Shown here: positions 39,570-47,897 of the stretch, piece after piece
Layout of the letters: every line of letters begins with the position of its first letter
Numbering within the stretch: the stretch's first letter is position 1
From: an uncultured Prevotella sp.
GTDB lineage: Bacteria > Bacteroidota > Bacteroidia > Bacteroidales > Bacteroidaceae
Assembly (NCBI GenBank): GCA_900545525.1
Contig: UQZX01000019.1
Coordinates: forward strand, 1 to 57,099
Direction of reading: 5' to 3'
Length of the DNA stretch: 57,099 bases
Program-made: the position numbers and the translations under genes
Notes under the pieces: model-generated
Databases searched by the model: none
Told to the model about the DNA's origin: nothing
What the model saw: only the letters and a program-made list of their open reading frames with translations

Positions 39570-39664
39570 AAGAATTTGCTGACGCCCATCTATTCTTTTA
39601 TAAACCTATAGGACCTATATGGCTTATAAGCCCTATAAGTTTTAATTGGCGGCAGCAAATTCTT
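39570..39664. repeat. inverted-repeat element between convergent genes
   Basis: Outer arms of 17 nt (39570-39586 and 39648-39664) are inverted repeats with one mismatch. Inside is a second palindromic part (CTATAT, GGCTTATAAGCC, CTATAAG). It is flanked by AATTAAGA-type repeats on the left and ATTCTTC repeats on the right. It could be a small non-autonomous element or a bidirectional terminator. Confidence 0.7.
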
Positions 39665-39698
39665 CATTCTTCATTCATCATTCTTCATTTCCAAAAGC

Positions 39699-40598
39699 TT
39701 ATACAAGCTTTTGAATAAGCTCTTCACGGTCGCCGGGAAGCATGTCGATTACCGGTATCTCAATCATTGTATAGCATCCGGGCTGCTGACGCATTGACGC
39801 ACGTGCCACATTTACAAGTATCTGGGCTGTCAGTGCCGGGTTGTTGATGCTCATGTTGAACTCTATACGCTGGTTCTGCGTCTTTCCGCTCACGCCTTTG
39901 CGCACGAGGTTTACGCCGTGCCCCATGTCGCGGACGTCGTCCACGCTCTCAACTTGGAACACATGGGTCTCGTCATAGGCGAAATACGGGTCCTCCTTTA
40001 TCGCCTTTGTAACCTCCTCAAGACTTGCGCCGTCTTCCAGTTCAACGTAAACCATGCGGCGGTGTATGCCTTCGCCCTTCGGAATAGTCATTGACAGGGC
40101 GTTTTTTACGCCGGCTTTAGAGCGTACGCAGACGCTGTGTCCCATTGACATTCCCGGTCCAAAGTTGGTATACGAAAGCCCTTTGGGAGCAAGACTTTCC
40201 ATGAGCGTGCGGACGATAGAGTCCGAACCCGGGTCCCAGCCGGCTGCTATCACGGCAACGGTGCCGTGCTCCTTGCACACGGTCATCAGGTTTGCACGGT
40301 ATTTAACGATGTTGGTGTGTATGTCGAAGCTGTCCACCGTGTTTATGCCCATTGCCAGAATGCGTGTCGCATACTCCTCGCAGCTGCGCGTGGGGGTGGC
40401 AAGTATAGCCACGTCAACGTCCTTCAGCTCTGCTATGTCCTTGACAACTGCATACTTGTCAAGCTCTGCCGGCTTGTTCTCCGCACCGTTGCGGCGCACC
40501 ACACCGGCTATTTCGAAGTCCTTAGAAGCCTCAAGCGCCTCAATGGTAAAGCGCCCGATATTGCCGTATCCCACAACGGCTGCCCTTATCTTTTTCAT
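39699..40598 (-). CDS. ddh: meso-diaminopimelate dehydrogenase
   Basis: 299 residues. Nucleotide-binding AVVGYGNIGRFTIEAL at the N terminus, ILATPTRS, the AAGWDPGSDSIVRTL segment (about 118-132) and GPGMSMGHSVCVRSKAGVKNAL are the family's substrate-site regions. It makes meso-diaminopimelate from tetrahydrodipicolinate in one NADPH-dependent step, for lysine and cell-wall synthesis. Single gene with its own promoter. No other lysine genes nearby. Confidence 0.95.
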   Translation of the reverse strand: MKKIRAAVVGYGNIGRFTIEALEASKDFEIAGVVRRNGAENKPAELDKYAVVKDIAELKDVDVAILATPTRSCEEYATRILAMGINTVDSFDIHTNIVKYRANLMTVCKEHGTVAVIAAGWDPGSDSIVRTLMESLAPKGLSYTNFGPGMSMGHSVCVRSKAGVKNALSMTIPKGEGIHRRMVYVELEDGASLEEVTKAIKEDPYFAYDETHVFQVESVDDVRDMGHGVNLVRKGVSGKTQNQRIEFNMSINNPALTAQILVNVARASMRQQPGCYTMIEIPVIDMLPGDREELIQKLV

Positions 40599-40643
40599 AT
40601 TTCGCTTATTGTTATTTGGTTGTTTGTTTTATATTTCAAGGTT

Positions 40644-40652
40644 GCAAAATTA
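40644..40652 (-). promoter_or_regulatory. promoter of ddh
   Basis: Minus-strand TAATTTTGC fits the -7 consensus 46 nt upstream of the ddh ATG. It also separates ddh from the thiamine operon, whose last gene ends at 40779. Confidence 0.6.
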
Positions 40653-40778
40653 CACTTTTATTGCGTAAAAGATATCAATAAGCTACTTTTTTGATTTAAT
40701 CTTTATCTTTATTTAATAATTAAAAGTAACCTCCGCGGTTTTCGCTGCATATTGAAAGCAAGATGCAGCATGATTTTT

Positions 40779-41459
40779 TCACACTCTAACTTTAGCGTCG
40801 TGCGTAAAGAAAACGATGCAGTTGCCGTCCGTATCTATAACCACACGGTCTCCCTCTGCCTCGTTAAGCGTCCCCTGCCACCACCTGCGGTAGTCGTATG
40901 TGCGCCATGCCAGTCCTTCTGCGCTTATCTTGGTACATCCCATGTTGAATATACTTACCTGCTGGCGGGCAAATGTCACGAACTCGTTCCTGCCCCGGCA
41001 CGGTATGAAATAGCCGTGGTCGGTAACCATGACAGGCTCCATGCCGTAGTCGGCAATATAGTCCATGAGCAGCGAGACGTTGCCTATAGTATGGTCTTCG
41101 CGCCTGCCCGTGGCACCGACATACGCAATGCGGCGGTATCCCTGTTCGCGGCAGAACAGCGTAGCTTTGGTCTGGTCGTTGTGTTCCTGCTCGTTTACGA
41201 TATGTATAATGTCTGCGTATTTCCTCTTAAAATCCTGCGGCAGCGAGTCTCCGTCACCTATTATTGCCTCCGGAACGATGCCCCGCTCTATAAGGGAGAC
41301 GCCCGCCCCGTCGCAACAGAATATGTGACGGGCGTGCCGCAGTATGCCGAGCGGAATGGCATGTGACGGGTAATCGCCGTTGCCGAGTATCACGGCATCG
41401 AACCAGCTGTCAGGAGTTATAAGTTCATGTATCATCTTCAGGGGTTGTTTATCTTTCAT
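40779..41459 (-). CDS. thiamine pyrophosphokinase
   Basis: 226 residues from ATG 41459. Family motifs: VILGNGDYP, the FCCDGAG motif, PEAIIGDGDSL (acidic cluster for Mg-ATP), EQEHNDQTKA and YVGATGRREDHTIGN. The C-terminal domain has ISAEGLAWRTYDYRR, which lines the thiamine site. It converts thiamine to thiamine pyrophosphate. It starts 2 nt after the pnuT stop and is the last gene of the riboswitch-controlled unit. It corresponds to the gene called tnr3 in Bacteroides thetaiotaomicron. The open frame extends to 41624 inside pnuT, but the coupled start is more likely. Confidence 0.92.
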   Translation of the reverse strand: MKDKQPLKMIHELITPDSWFDAVILGNGDYPSHAIPLGILRHARHIFCCDGAGVSLIERGIVPEAIIGDGDSLPQDFKRKYADIIHIVNEQEHNDQTKATLFCREQGYRRIAYVGATGRREDHTIGNVSLLMDYIADYGMEPVMVTDHGYFIPCRGRNEFVTFARQQVSIFNMGCTKISAEGLAWRTYDYRRWWQGTLNEAEGDRVVIDTDGNCIVFFTHDAKVRV

Positions 41460-41461
41460 TA

Positions 41462-42067
41462 TCAGGTATTCGGAACGTCTTGTCCGTGCATCATCCGCTT
41501 CCACTTGAAATATCCCATTACGGCTATTATGACGTAAAGACCGTACAGCGCACCCTTGAAAGGTATGCCCTTGTATGCGTAGAGGACGCAGCTCACCACG
41601 TCGACGACTATCCACACTATCCACTGTTCCACATACTTACGTGCCAAAGCCCACAGACCGATAAAGCTCAGGGCGTTTATAAAGCTGTCGGTAACGGGCA
41701 CGTTGCTATTGGTAAAACGCACGAGAATATAATATATTGCAGCCCATGCCGCACAAAACACCAGCAAGGAAGGCATTATCTGCGACCGGCGGATGTGTGT
41801 TATGGGCAGTTCACTGCCCTTGTCCGCAGACTTTCCGCCACCGAATTTCCATGCGGCATATCCGTATATTGCCGCAAGCGTGTAGTAGATAGCCATGCCG
41901 AAGTCAGCATAAAGCCCCACAGACCAGAACAGGTATATGTCTATTGCCGGCATGATGATGCCCACTATCCACAGTGCTATGCTCGCCCTGTATTCCAGGG
42001 CGATGTATACAAGCCCGATAACGGTGCTCAGTATGTCGAGCCAATGGGTGCTTATGAATTCTGTCAT
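41462..42067 (-). CDS. pnuT: PnuT-type thiamine transporter (PnuC family)
   Basis: 201 residues from ATG 42067, about seven or eight membrane helices. PnuC-family features: ALEYRASIALWIVGIIM, WSVGLYADFGMAIYYTLAAI, an AWKFGG loop and WIVVDVVSCVLYAYKG near the C terminus. The family moves NAD precursors or vitamins by facilitated diffusion. The neighbours (thiamine kinase, TPP riboswitch) make thiamine the likely substrate, with kinase trapping driving uptake. A hairpin (42088-42187) sits between it and the receptor gene. Confidence 0.9.
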   Translation of the reverse strand: MTEFISTHWLDILSTVIGLVYIALEYRASIALWIVGIIMPAIDIYLFWSVGLYADFGMAIYYTLAAIYGYAAWKFGGGKSADKGSELPITHIRRSQIMPSLLVFCAAWAAIYYILVRFTNSNVPVTDSFINALSFIGLWALARKYVEQWIVWIVVDVVSCVLYAYKGIPFKGALYGLYVIIAVMGYFKWKRMMHGQDVPNT

Positions 42068-42087
42068 GGTGTTTTTTGTTTTGTAAA

Positions 42088-42187
42088 AAATCAATCCACG
42101 GTAGGGACATATTCTTGTATTTGTCCGTAAAATCATGGTAAATATGCGGACATTTACAAGAAAATGTCCCTACAATAGGATTGATTT
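42088..42187 (-). repeat. 100-nt inverted repeat / possible attenuating terminator
   Basis: Arms 42088-42127 and 42147-42187 pair with only three mismatches and one 3/4-nt bulge, around a 19-nt loop. In the minus-strand transcript the 3' arm is followed by a run of six U. It may therefore stop part of the transcription between the receptor gene and pnuT. It could equally be a small mobile-type element. Confidence 0.8.
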
Positions 42188-42259
42188 CATCAATAAATAT
42201 TTTGTTTGTTTTATATCAAGCCCACGTCGCTGTGCCTTCCTTATGCCTCTTTTCTCAGC

Positions 42260-44578
42260 TTAGAAGTTCAGCGACAGGTTCACCATAAAGTTGAACGGAG
42301 CTGACGGAGCGAAGCCTGCTACTGTCAGGTCGTTCATGACGTATGCCATGACCTGCCCGTTGTTATCTTTCTTGTAGCCCGGTCCTGCCCAGCCGTTGTT
42401 GTCGTATTTCGCGCTGAACAGGTTGTAGAGCGTTACGCCGACGGTGGCGTCCTTGATGCCCATCTTCTTCATCTTGAAGTTGTATGCAAGGTGAAGGTTC
42501 GTCACAAAGTAGTTGTCGAGCATCATGCCCACCTGCTGCGTAGAGCCGTCTTTGGCATAGTTGGTATACGCCTTCATGCCCGTATTGGTGAGATACTGCT
42601 CCCCGATATACTGGCTCTGAATGTTTGCGCGGAAGCCTTTGTAGCTGAACGAGAAGATGTTGTTGAAGATAAAGTCGGGCGAGAAGCTCAGCGGAGTGTC
42701 GCCAAGTGTCGCCGCCGTGCCGTCGTCGAGCGTCACCGTCCAGTCCTTTGCGCGGTTTCGGCTCCATGTGGCGTTGGCATCCCAGCGGAACCAGTCTACC
42801 GGCTGCCATGCCGCCTCCAGCTCTATACCCATGCGGTAGCTCTCTCCCACGTTGCGCGCAATCATCTCGCCGATGCTGTTAAGCTCGCCTGTCAGCACAA
42901 ACTGGTCGCTGTAGCTCATGTAATAAAGGTTTGCCCCGGCTGTGAACTTACGGCTGCTGAACTTGTAACCCAGCTCCCAGTCGGTGAGTTTCTCAGCCTT
43001 CAGGTCATTGCCTATGTTGTCCTCATAGTCGTTGCGTGTAGGCTCCTTGTGAGCTATTGCCACCGATGCATATGCCGTGTGCCCCTTTGCGGGGTTCCAT
43101 GTAAGACCGAATTTGGGATTGAAGAAGTTGAAGCTGTCCTTCATTCCGAAGCAAATCTGCTCCATCGTGTCCCAGTCCCAGTCGTCGCTCGGACCGTTCA
43201 TCTTGTATCCCACGTGGCGGTATTGCAGGTCGGCGAAGGCGTTCAGCCCCCTGACAAACATCCAGTTGACCTTTCCGTAGATGTTGAAATCGGTCTTCGT
43301 GCCGTTGTTGCGGTAGTATTCCATACCCGGCACGAGGTTGTCCGGTCCCTGGATGTACTGCCTGTAATCATTCCCCTCAGAGTCCTTCAGCGTATAATAA
43401 GGTGAGCCTGTCCACACAACCTTGCCGAAGTGGTCGCCGTCATACTTGTTCCAGCCGCCTCCGAGCGTTGCCGTAAGTGCCTTTCCGGTGTAGTTCAGGG
43501 AGGCTATGGCACCGTAGAAGTCGTTGTCCATCTTCTTCTGACGCACGAGGTCGCCTTCCATGTTCCAGTCGTCGGTGAGATTGTATTCCGCCCATGTGCG
43601 TCCCGTCTTGTACTCCTCGTAGTATCCCTGACCCTTTGAGTAGTGCAGAGCCACGTTCAGGTTCCAGTTGCGGTTTATTATCTGGTCCCACAGCAGCTGG
43701 TAGTTCTGCAGGTGGTAGTTGTCCGTCTGGTTGTCATAGTAGCACATCTTGCCGTCCTTGTCGTAATAGACGCCGCACGAATTGTACCTCCGTCCGAACT
43801 GGCGCTGCTCCTCCTTAGACGTGTAGTTCCATGCGTGGTAGGTCTCTTCGGTGGAGTTCCACGTGATGAACTTCACCATCGTGTTCTCGCCGAAGTAACC
43901 AGCCTGCAGGAAATAGGAGTTCAGTTTTGCCGACGCACGGTCCAGATAGCCCTTTGTACCGATGTCAGACAGGCGTCCCTGTATGCCGAAGTGGTCGTTG
44001 ATAAGTCCCGTTCCGAAGCGCAGCGTCTCCTTGTGAGAGTAGTAGCTTCCGCCCGACAGGTCGAGACCGACGAACGGTTTCATGCCGATGTTCTCCGTCT
44101 GCATGTTCAGCGTTGCGCCGAACGCGCCCGCACCGTTTGTCGACGTGCCCACGCCGCGCTGTATCTGTATGCTCTGCACGCTCGATACAAGGTCGTTGTT
44201 GTTCACCCAGAACGTTGTCGAGCTTTCCGCGTCGTTGAGCGGAATGCCGTTTGCCGTGACGTTGATGCGCGTCGGGTCTGTTCCGCGCACGCGCAGGGAG
44301 GTGTAGCCGATGCCGTTGCCCGCGTCCGAGGTGATTGTCACCGACGGTGTGAGCGACATGAGATACGGAATGTCCTTTCCGAAGTTTACGCTGCGGATTT
44401 CTTCCTTGCTGATGTCCTTAAACGCCATGGGGGTGTTCTTCGACGCGCGTGTCGAAACCACCTGCACGTCTTGCAGCGCATGAGCCTTTAGCGTGTCAAT
44501 CTCCACTTCCTCGGGTTGCGCCGCACTTGCTGCCGCCGCGCATGCCAGCGCAGATAGCAACATGATGTTTTGTTTCAT
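42260..44578 (-). CDS. TonB-dependent receptor for thiamine uptake
   Basis: 772 residues. Signal peptide (LLSALACAAAASAA). A plug domain follows (about 40-165) with LRVRGTDPTRINVTANGIPLN split over the typical plug strands and IQIQRGVGTSTNGAGAFG. Then comes a 22-strand-type barrel ending in FMVNLSLNF, with aromatic last residue F. The TonB box may lie near DVQVVST. The TPP riboswitch upstream and pnuT/kinase downstream mark it as the counterpart of OMthi of B. thetaiotaomicron, bringing thiamine across the outer membrane. Ligand choice is inferred from context. Confidence 0.92.
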   Translation of the reverse strand: MKQNIMLLSALACAAAASAAQPEEVEIDTLKAHALQDVQVVSTRASKNTPMAFKDISKEEIRSVNFGKDIPYLMSLTPSVTITSDAGNGIGYTSLRVRGTDPTRINVTANGIPLNDAESSTTFWVNNNDLVSSVQSIQIQRGVGTSTNGAGAFGATLNMQTENIGMKPFVGLDLSGGSYYSHKETLRFGTGLINDHFGIQGRLSDIGTKGYLDRASAKLNSYFLQAGYFGENTMVKFITWNSTEETYHAWNYTSKEEQRQFGRRYNSCGVYYDKDGKMCYYDNQTDNYHLQNYQLLWDQIINRNWNLNVALHYSKGQGYYEEYKTGRTWAEYNLTDDWNMEGDLVRQKKMDNDFYGAIASLNYTGKALTATLGGGWNKYDGDHFGKVVWTGSPYYTLKDSEGNDYRQYIQGPDNLVPGMEYYRNNGTKTDFNIYGKVNWMFVRGLNAFADLQYRHVGYKMNGPSDDWDWDTMEQICFGMKDSFNFFNPKFGLTWNPAKGHTAYASVAIAHKEPTRNDYEDNIGNDLKAEKLTDWELGYKFSSRKFTAGANLYYMSYSDQFVLTGELNSIGEMIARNVGESYRMGIELEAAWQPVDWFRWDANATWSRNRAKDWTVTLDDGTAATLGDTPLSFSPDFIFNNIFSFSYKGFRANIQSQYIGEQYLTNTGMKAYTNYAKDGSTQQVGMMLDNYFVTNLHLAYNFKMKKMGIKDATVGVTLYNLFSAKYDNNGWAGPGYKKDNNGQVMAYVMNDLTVAGFAPSAPFNFMVNLSLNF

Positions 44579-44663
44579 AAAAACTAAAAATTAAAAATAC
44601 ATAAAAAGGGGTACTTTTCATGTTTAAACACGATAAACTTCAATACCAAGTATCTCGGTTTTT

Positions 44664-44737
44664 CATCCCAACGCCGGTATTATCCGGATCTGGTCAGAGG
44701 GTTTAATCTCAGGCTTCAATATTCAGCCACCCCTTAA
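44664..44737 (-). promoter_or_regulatory. TPP (thiamine pyrophosphate) riboswitch
   Basis: On the minus strand the conserved core is complete: AAGGGGTGGC, GCCTGAGATTAAACCC, then ACCAGATCCGGATAATACC and GGCGTTGGGA. These are the P2/P3 pyrimidine-sensing (CUGAGA) and P4/P5 pyrophosphate-sensing elements. It lies between the promoter and the receptor ATG (86 nt). An ACCCCTTTTT stretch at 44603-44612 could pair with the 5' AAGGGGT of the aptamer. That would make a switch, since binding and pairing cannot occur together. Confidence 0.97.
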
Positions 44738-44758
44738 TCTGCAGTCTGCAAATCGCCG

Positions 44759-44767
44759 GCAAAGGTA
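44759..44767 (-). promoter_or_regulatory. promoter of the thiamine operon
   Basis: Minus-strand TACCTTTGC fits the -7 consensus, with TTTTG about 19 nt upstream as a -33 element. Transcription would begin just ahead of the aptamer. Confidence 0.7.
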
Positions 44768-45072
44768 GCATAAATGTTTTTCATGGCAAAATAAAACTGC
44801 CTTTTTTATCACAGGACGCAAGCATACGGAGCGCAAAGGAGGCATCTTGCTCACCGCACGGACACCGGCATCCGTCACGAGACACCGCCGCATAACCGCC
44901 GATATACGTCATGACGGCACGGCACGATGCCGGCGAAAGGCATAAAGATGCGGCGAAGCGGAAAGCGAGCCTTTGAAAACAGTAAGCGAAACAATTGTTT
45001 TTCGTAACAGTCGATTTGGAATATCAAGGGGAACAAAGGCGGACTATAACATCGCAAGGGCATTTTCCTTAC

Positions 45073-45170
45073 AAATCAAAAGGTGCCCTTTCGGCTTCTA
45101 AAAGGGCATCTCTTGCAGCCTGAAAGACCACCTTTTGGCTTCCAATATGCCGCCTCTTGGAACGGCATAC
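45073..45170. repeat. palindromic module array, copy 3
   Basis: Four modules of the same CTTTTGG/CCAAAAG type as copies 1 and 2, here with more changes (CTCTTGCAGCC, CTTTCGGCTTC) and ATATGCCGCC linking words. The flank seen in copies 1 and 2 is missing. Confidence 0.7.
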
Positions 45171-45268
45171 GCCGCATGCCGGTGCTGGAACAGGGAAAAG
45201 ACATGCCGTTTTTTAACGTCAGTTCGACTGATTTATCTTTCTTGTTATACTACAAACCACCCTGCCTC

Positions 45269-45418
45269 ACGTTCGGGTGGATTTGCAATCCGCCCGCATT
45301 CAATATTCAATTATTAATGGATTTGCAGTCCGCAGGCATTTCAAATGCCTTCAATGCGCTATATTTTTTATCGCTTTCAACATGCACATGCGGGCGGATT
45401 GCAAATCCACCCGAACGT
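45269..45418. repeat. 150-nt element with perfect 31-bp inverted ends
   Basis: Positions 45269-45299 and 45388-45418 are exact reverse complements, built around GGATTTGCAATCC. The interior carries a third, diverged copy in direct orientation (GGATTTGCAGTCC near 45318). There is no coding capacity. It looks like a MITE-type element or a very stable hairpin. Confidence 0.85.
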
Positions 45419-45454
45419 AAGAGGATGTTTATTAAGAACTTATAGAGTTGATAC

Positions 45455-45479
45455 AATTCACCGAACTTACGTTATTTAC
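45455..45479 (+). repeat. 25-nt dispersed repeat, copy B
   Basis: Partner of 60-84. It lies 45 nt before the glyS -7 box, so an upstream regulatory role cannot be excluded. Confidence 0.5.
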
Positions 45480-45523
45480 CAAAGTTTCACACCTTATATA
45501 TCATTTCTATCAAGAAAAAGCAC

Positions 45524-45532
45524 TATCTTTGC
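45524..45532 (+). promoter_or_regulatory. promoter of glyS
   Basis: TATCTTTGC, a perfect -7 box, 31 nt before ATG 45564. The upstream part of the open frame (from 45345) lies outside this transcript. Confidence 0.7.
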
Positions 45533-45563
45533 AACCATAATTTCGAAATATACAATATTTATC

Positions 45564-47105
45564 ATGGCACAAGAAGACGTTTTCAAGAAGATTGTTTCAC
45601 ATTGTAAAGAATATGGTTTTGTTTTCCCGAGCAGCGACATTTACGACGGTCTGGCTGCTGTATACGACTACGGGCAGAACGGTGTGGAACTGAAAAACAA
45701 CATTAAGGAATACTGGTGGAAGAGCATGGTGCTGCTGCACGAGAACATCGTGGGCATCGACTCGGCTATCTTCATGCACCCGACAATATGGAAGGCGAGC
45801 GGGCACGTGGATGCCTTCAACGACCCTCTCATTGACAACCGCGACTCGAAGAAGCGCTACCGCGCCGACGTGCTCATAGAAGACCAGATAGCAAAATATG
45901 AGGAGAAGATTAACAAGGAGGTGGCAAAGGCGGCAAAGAAGTTCGGCGACAGTTTCGACGAGGCAAAGTTCCGCGAGACCAACCCGCGCGTGATTGCCAA
46001 CCAGCAGAAGCGCGACGCGCTGCACGAGCGCTATGCCGTGGCGATGAACGCAATGAACCTGGACGAGCTGAAGCAGATTATCATCGACGAGGAGATTGTC
46101 TGCCCCATAAGCGGAACAAAGAACTGGACGGACGTAAGGCAGTTTAACCTGATGTTCTCCACCGAAATGGGCTCGACGGCAGAAAGCGCAAACAAAATCT
46201 ACCTGCGCCCGGAGACGGCACAGGGCATCTTCGTGAACTATCTCAACGTGCAGAAGACGGGACGCATGAAGATTCCCTTCGGCATCGCACAGATAGGAAA
46301 GGCGTTCAGAAACGAGATTGTTGCACGCCAGTTCATCTTCCGTATGCGCGAGTTCGAGCAGATGGAAATGCAGTTCTTCGTTAAGCCGGGAACAGAGCTG
46401 GAGTGGTTCAAAAACTGGAAGGAGACGCGTATGAAATGGCATCAGGCACTGGGCTTCGGCGCAGAGAACTACCGTTTCCACGACCATGAGAAGCTGGCGC
46501 ACTATGCAAACGCGGCAACCGACATAGAATTCCACATGCCGTTCGGCTTCAAGGAGGTGGAAGGAATACACAGCCGCACCAACTTCGACCTGTCGCAGCA
46601 CGAGAAGTTCTCGGGCAGGAGCATAAAATATTTCGACCCGCAGAGCAACGAGAGCTACACTCCGTATGTGATAGAGACAAGTATCGGCGTGGACCGCATG
46701 TTCCTGTCGGTGATGTGCCACTCGTTCGAGGAGGAGAAGCTGGAGAACGGAGAGACACGTACCGTGCTCAGACTGCCTGCCGTGCTGGCTCCCGTAAAGC
46801 TCGCCGTGATGCCGCTGCTGAAGAAAGACGGGCTGCCCGAAAAGGCACGCGAGATAATAGACGGACTGAAGTTCCACTTCAACTGCCAGTATGACGAGAA
46901 AGATTCCATCGGAAAGCGCTACCGCCGTCAGGACGCTATCGGAACTCCCTACTGCGTGACCGTAGACCACGACACGCTGAAGGACAACACCGTGACACTG
47001 CGTTTCCGCGACACGATGGAACAGGAAAGAGTGAACATTGCCGACCTCTGCGGCATAATAGAAGACAAGGTGAGCATAGCAAGCCTGCTTAAAAAACTGC
47101 AATAA
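45564..47105 (+). CDS. glyS: glycyl-tRNA synthetase (dimeric class II)
   Basis: 513 residues from ATG 45564. This is the single-chain type used by many Bacteroidota. N-terminal FPSSDIYDGLAAVYDYG matches the family start. Motif 2 is seen in GKAFRNEIVARQFIFR followed by MREFEQMEMQFFV. Motif 3 lies in VIETSIGVDRMFLSV. The C-terminal anticodon-binding domain has LAPVKLAVMPL and RYRRQDAIGTPYCVTVD. It charges tRNA-Gly. The next gene begins on the base after its stop. Confidence 0.96.
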   Translation: MAQEDVFKKIVSHCKEYGFVFPSSDIYDGLAAVYDYGQNGVELKNNIKEYWWKSMVLLHENIVGIDSAIFMHPTIWKASGHVDAFNDPLIDNRDSKKRYRADVLIEDQIAKYEEKINKEVAKAAKKFGDSFDEAKFRETNPRVIANQQKRDALHERYAVAMNAMNLDELKQIIIDEEIVCPISGTKNWTDVRQFNLMFSTEMGSTAESANKIYLRPETAQGIFVNYLNVQKTGRMKIPFGIAQIGKAFRNEIVARQFIFRMREFEQMEMQFFVKPGTELEWFKNWKETRMKWHQALGFGAENYRFHDHEKLAHYANAATDIEFHMPFGFKEVEGIHSRTNFDLSQHEKFSGRSIKYFDPQSNESYTPYVIETSIGVDRMFLSVMCHSFEEEKLENGETRTVLRLPAVLAPVKLAVMPLLKKDGLPEKAREIIDGLKFHFNCQYDEKDSIGKRYRRQDAIGTPYCVTVDHDTLKDNTVTLRFRDTMEQERVNIADLCGIIEDKVSIASLLKKLQ

Positions 47106-47741
47106 ATGAAGAAAAACATCTTATTCGTATTCTCCGCGCTTCTCCTCATGGCAACGGCAATAGTGTCGTGCAGCGAGGACGACAACACCGTGGAGGAGTT
47201 TCCAAACTGGCAGGAGGCAAACACGGCATACTTCAATGACGTGCTGGCAACGGCAAGGGCTAACGCCGACGGCAGCTGGAAAGTGTTCAAGACATGGTCG
47301 AAGGAAGACACCATACAGGGAATACCCGCCGACTATATTGCCGTGAAGGTGCTTGAAGAGGGCACAGGGAGCGGATGCCCCATGTACACCGACTCCGTAA
47401 GACTGCACTATCGCGGACGTCTCATCCCCTCAACGTCGTATGAAGAGGGGTTCGTGTTCAAACAAACATATGATGAAGTTTTCAATCCTGAAACATGTAC
47501 GCCCGTTGCTGATGCTGTTAAAAACTTTACAGACGGTATGACAACAGCTCTTCAACACATGCACATAGGAGACCGTTGGAAAGTATACATACCTTATCAA
47601 CTTGGACATGGAACGTCCGATTATGACAATGTACCTGCATACAGCACTCTTATTTATGACATATACCTATCTGGATATTACCGTCCAGGCACGCCGACAA
47701 CACAGTGGAAGGCGAAAAAAGGAATATGGATTGAGAAATAA
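47106..47741 (+). CDS. FKBP-type peptidyl-prolyl isomerase lipoprotein, mosaic gene
   Basis: 211 residues. Lipoprotein signal ends at ATAIVSC. The FKBP core starts with YTDSVRLHYRGRLI, continues to FTDGMTTALQHMHIGDRWKVYIPYQLGHG and ends LIYDIYLSGYY. It is an envelope protein-folding helper. The gene begins on the base after the glyS stop. From about 47460 onward, codon choice changes sharply from C/G-ending to A/T-ending codons (for example AAACAAACATATGATGAAG), like the lipoprotein gene that follows. The last codons match a broken copy at 48683-48766. The gene appears to be a fusion of a resident 5' half and an incoming 3' half. Confidence 0.88.
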   Translation: MKKNILFVFSALLLMATAIVSCSEDDNTVEEFPNWQEANTAYFNDVLATARANADGSWKVFKTWSKEDTIQGIPADYIAVKVLEEGTGSGCPMYTDSVRLHYRGRLIPSTSYEEGFVFKQTYDEVFNPETCTPVADAVKNFTDGMTTALQHMHIGDRWKVYIPYQLGHGTSDYDNVPAYSTLIYDIYLSGYYRPGTPTTQWKAKKGIWIEK

Positions 47742-47897
47742 AAGAATGGTATTTAAATCTTATCTGCTGCAATATCGTTTATAAATATTGCAGCAGATTA
47801 ATTAAAACAGACTTAATTTCATAATTAATATGGACATTCACAAACAAACAATATAATCTAAATATAATTATTAATATCTACTTAAAACAACAAAATT

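Larger units (their letters stand above)
44768..45523. other. thiamine operon-glyS divergent intergenic region
   Basis: About 750 nt with no supported gene. It holds palindromic module array copy 3 (45073-45170), the 31-bp inverted-repeat element (45269-45418) and a 25-nt repeat (45455-45479). The stretch 44780-45060 shows only short GC-rich palindromes. Confidence 0.6.

Noticed and set aside
40720..40770. Weak hairpin after the thiamine pyrophosphokinase gene
   Set aside because: The stem is only about 4 bp, so a terminator call is not supported.
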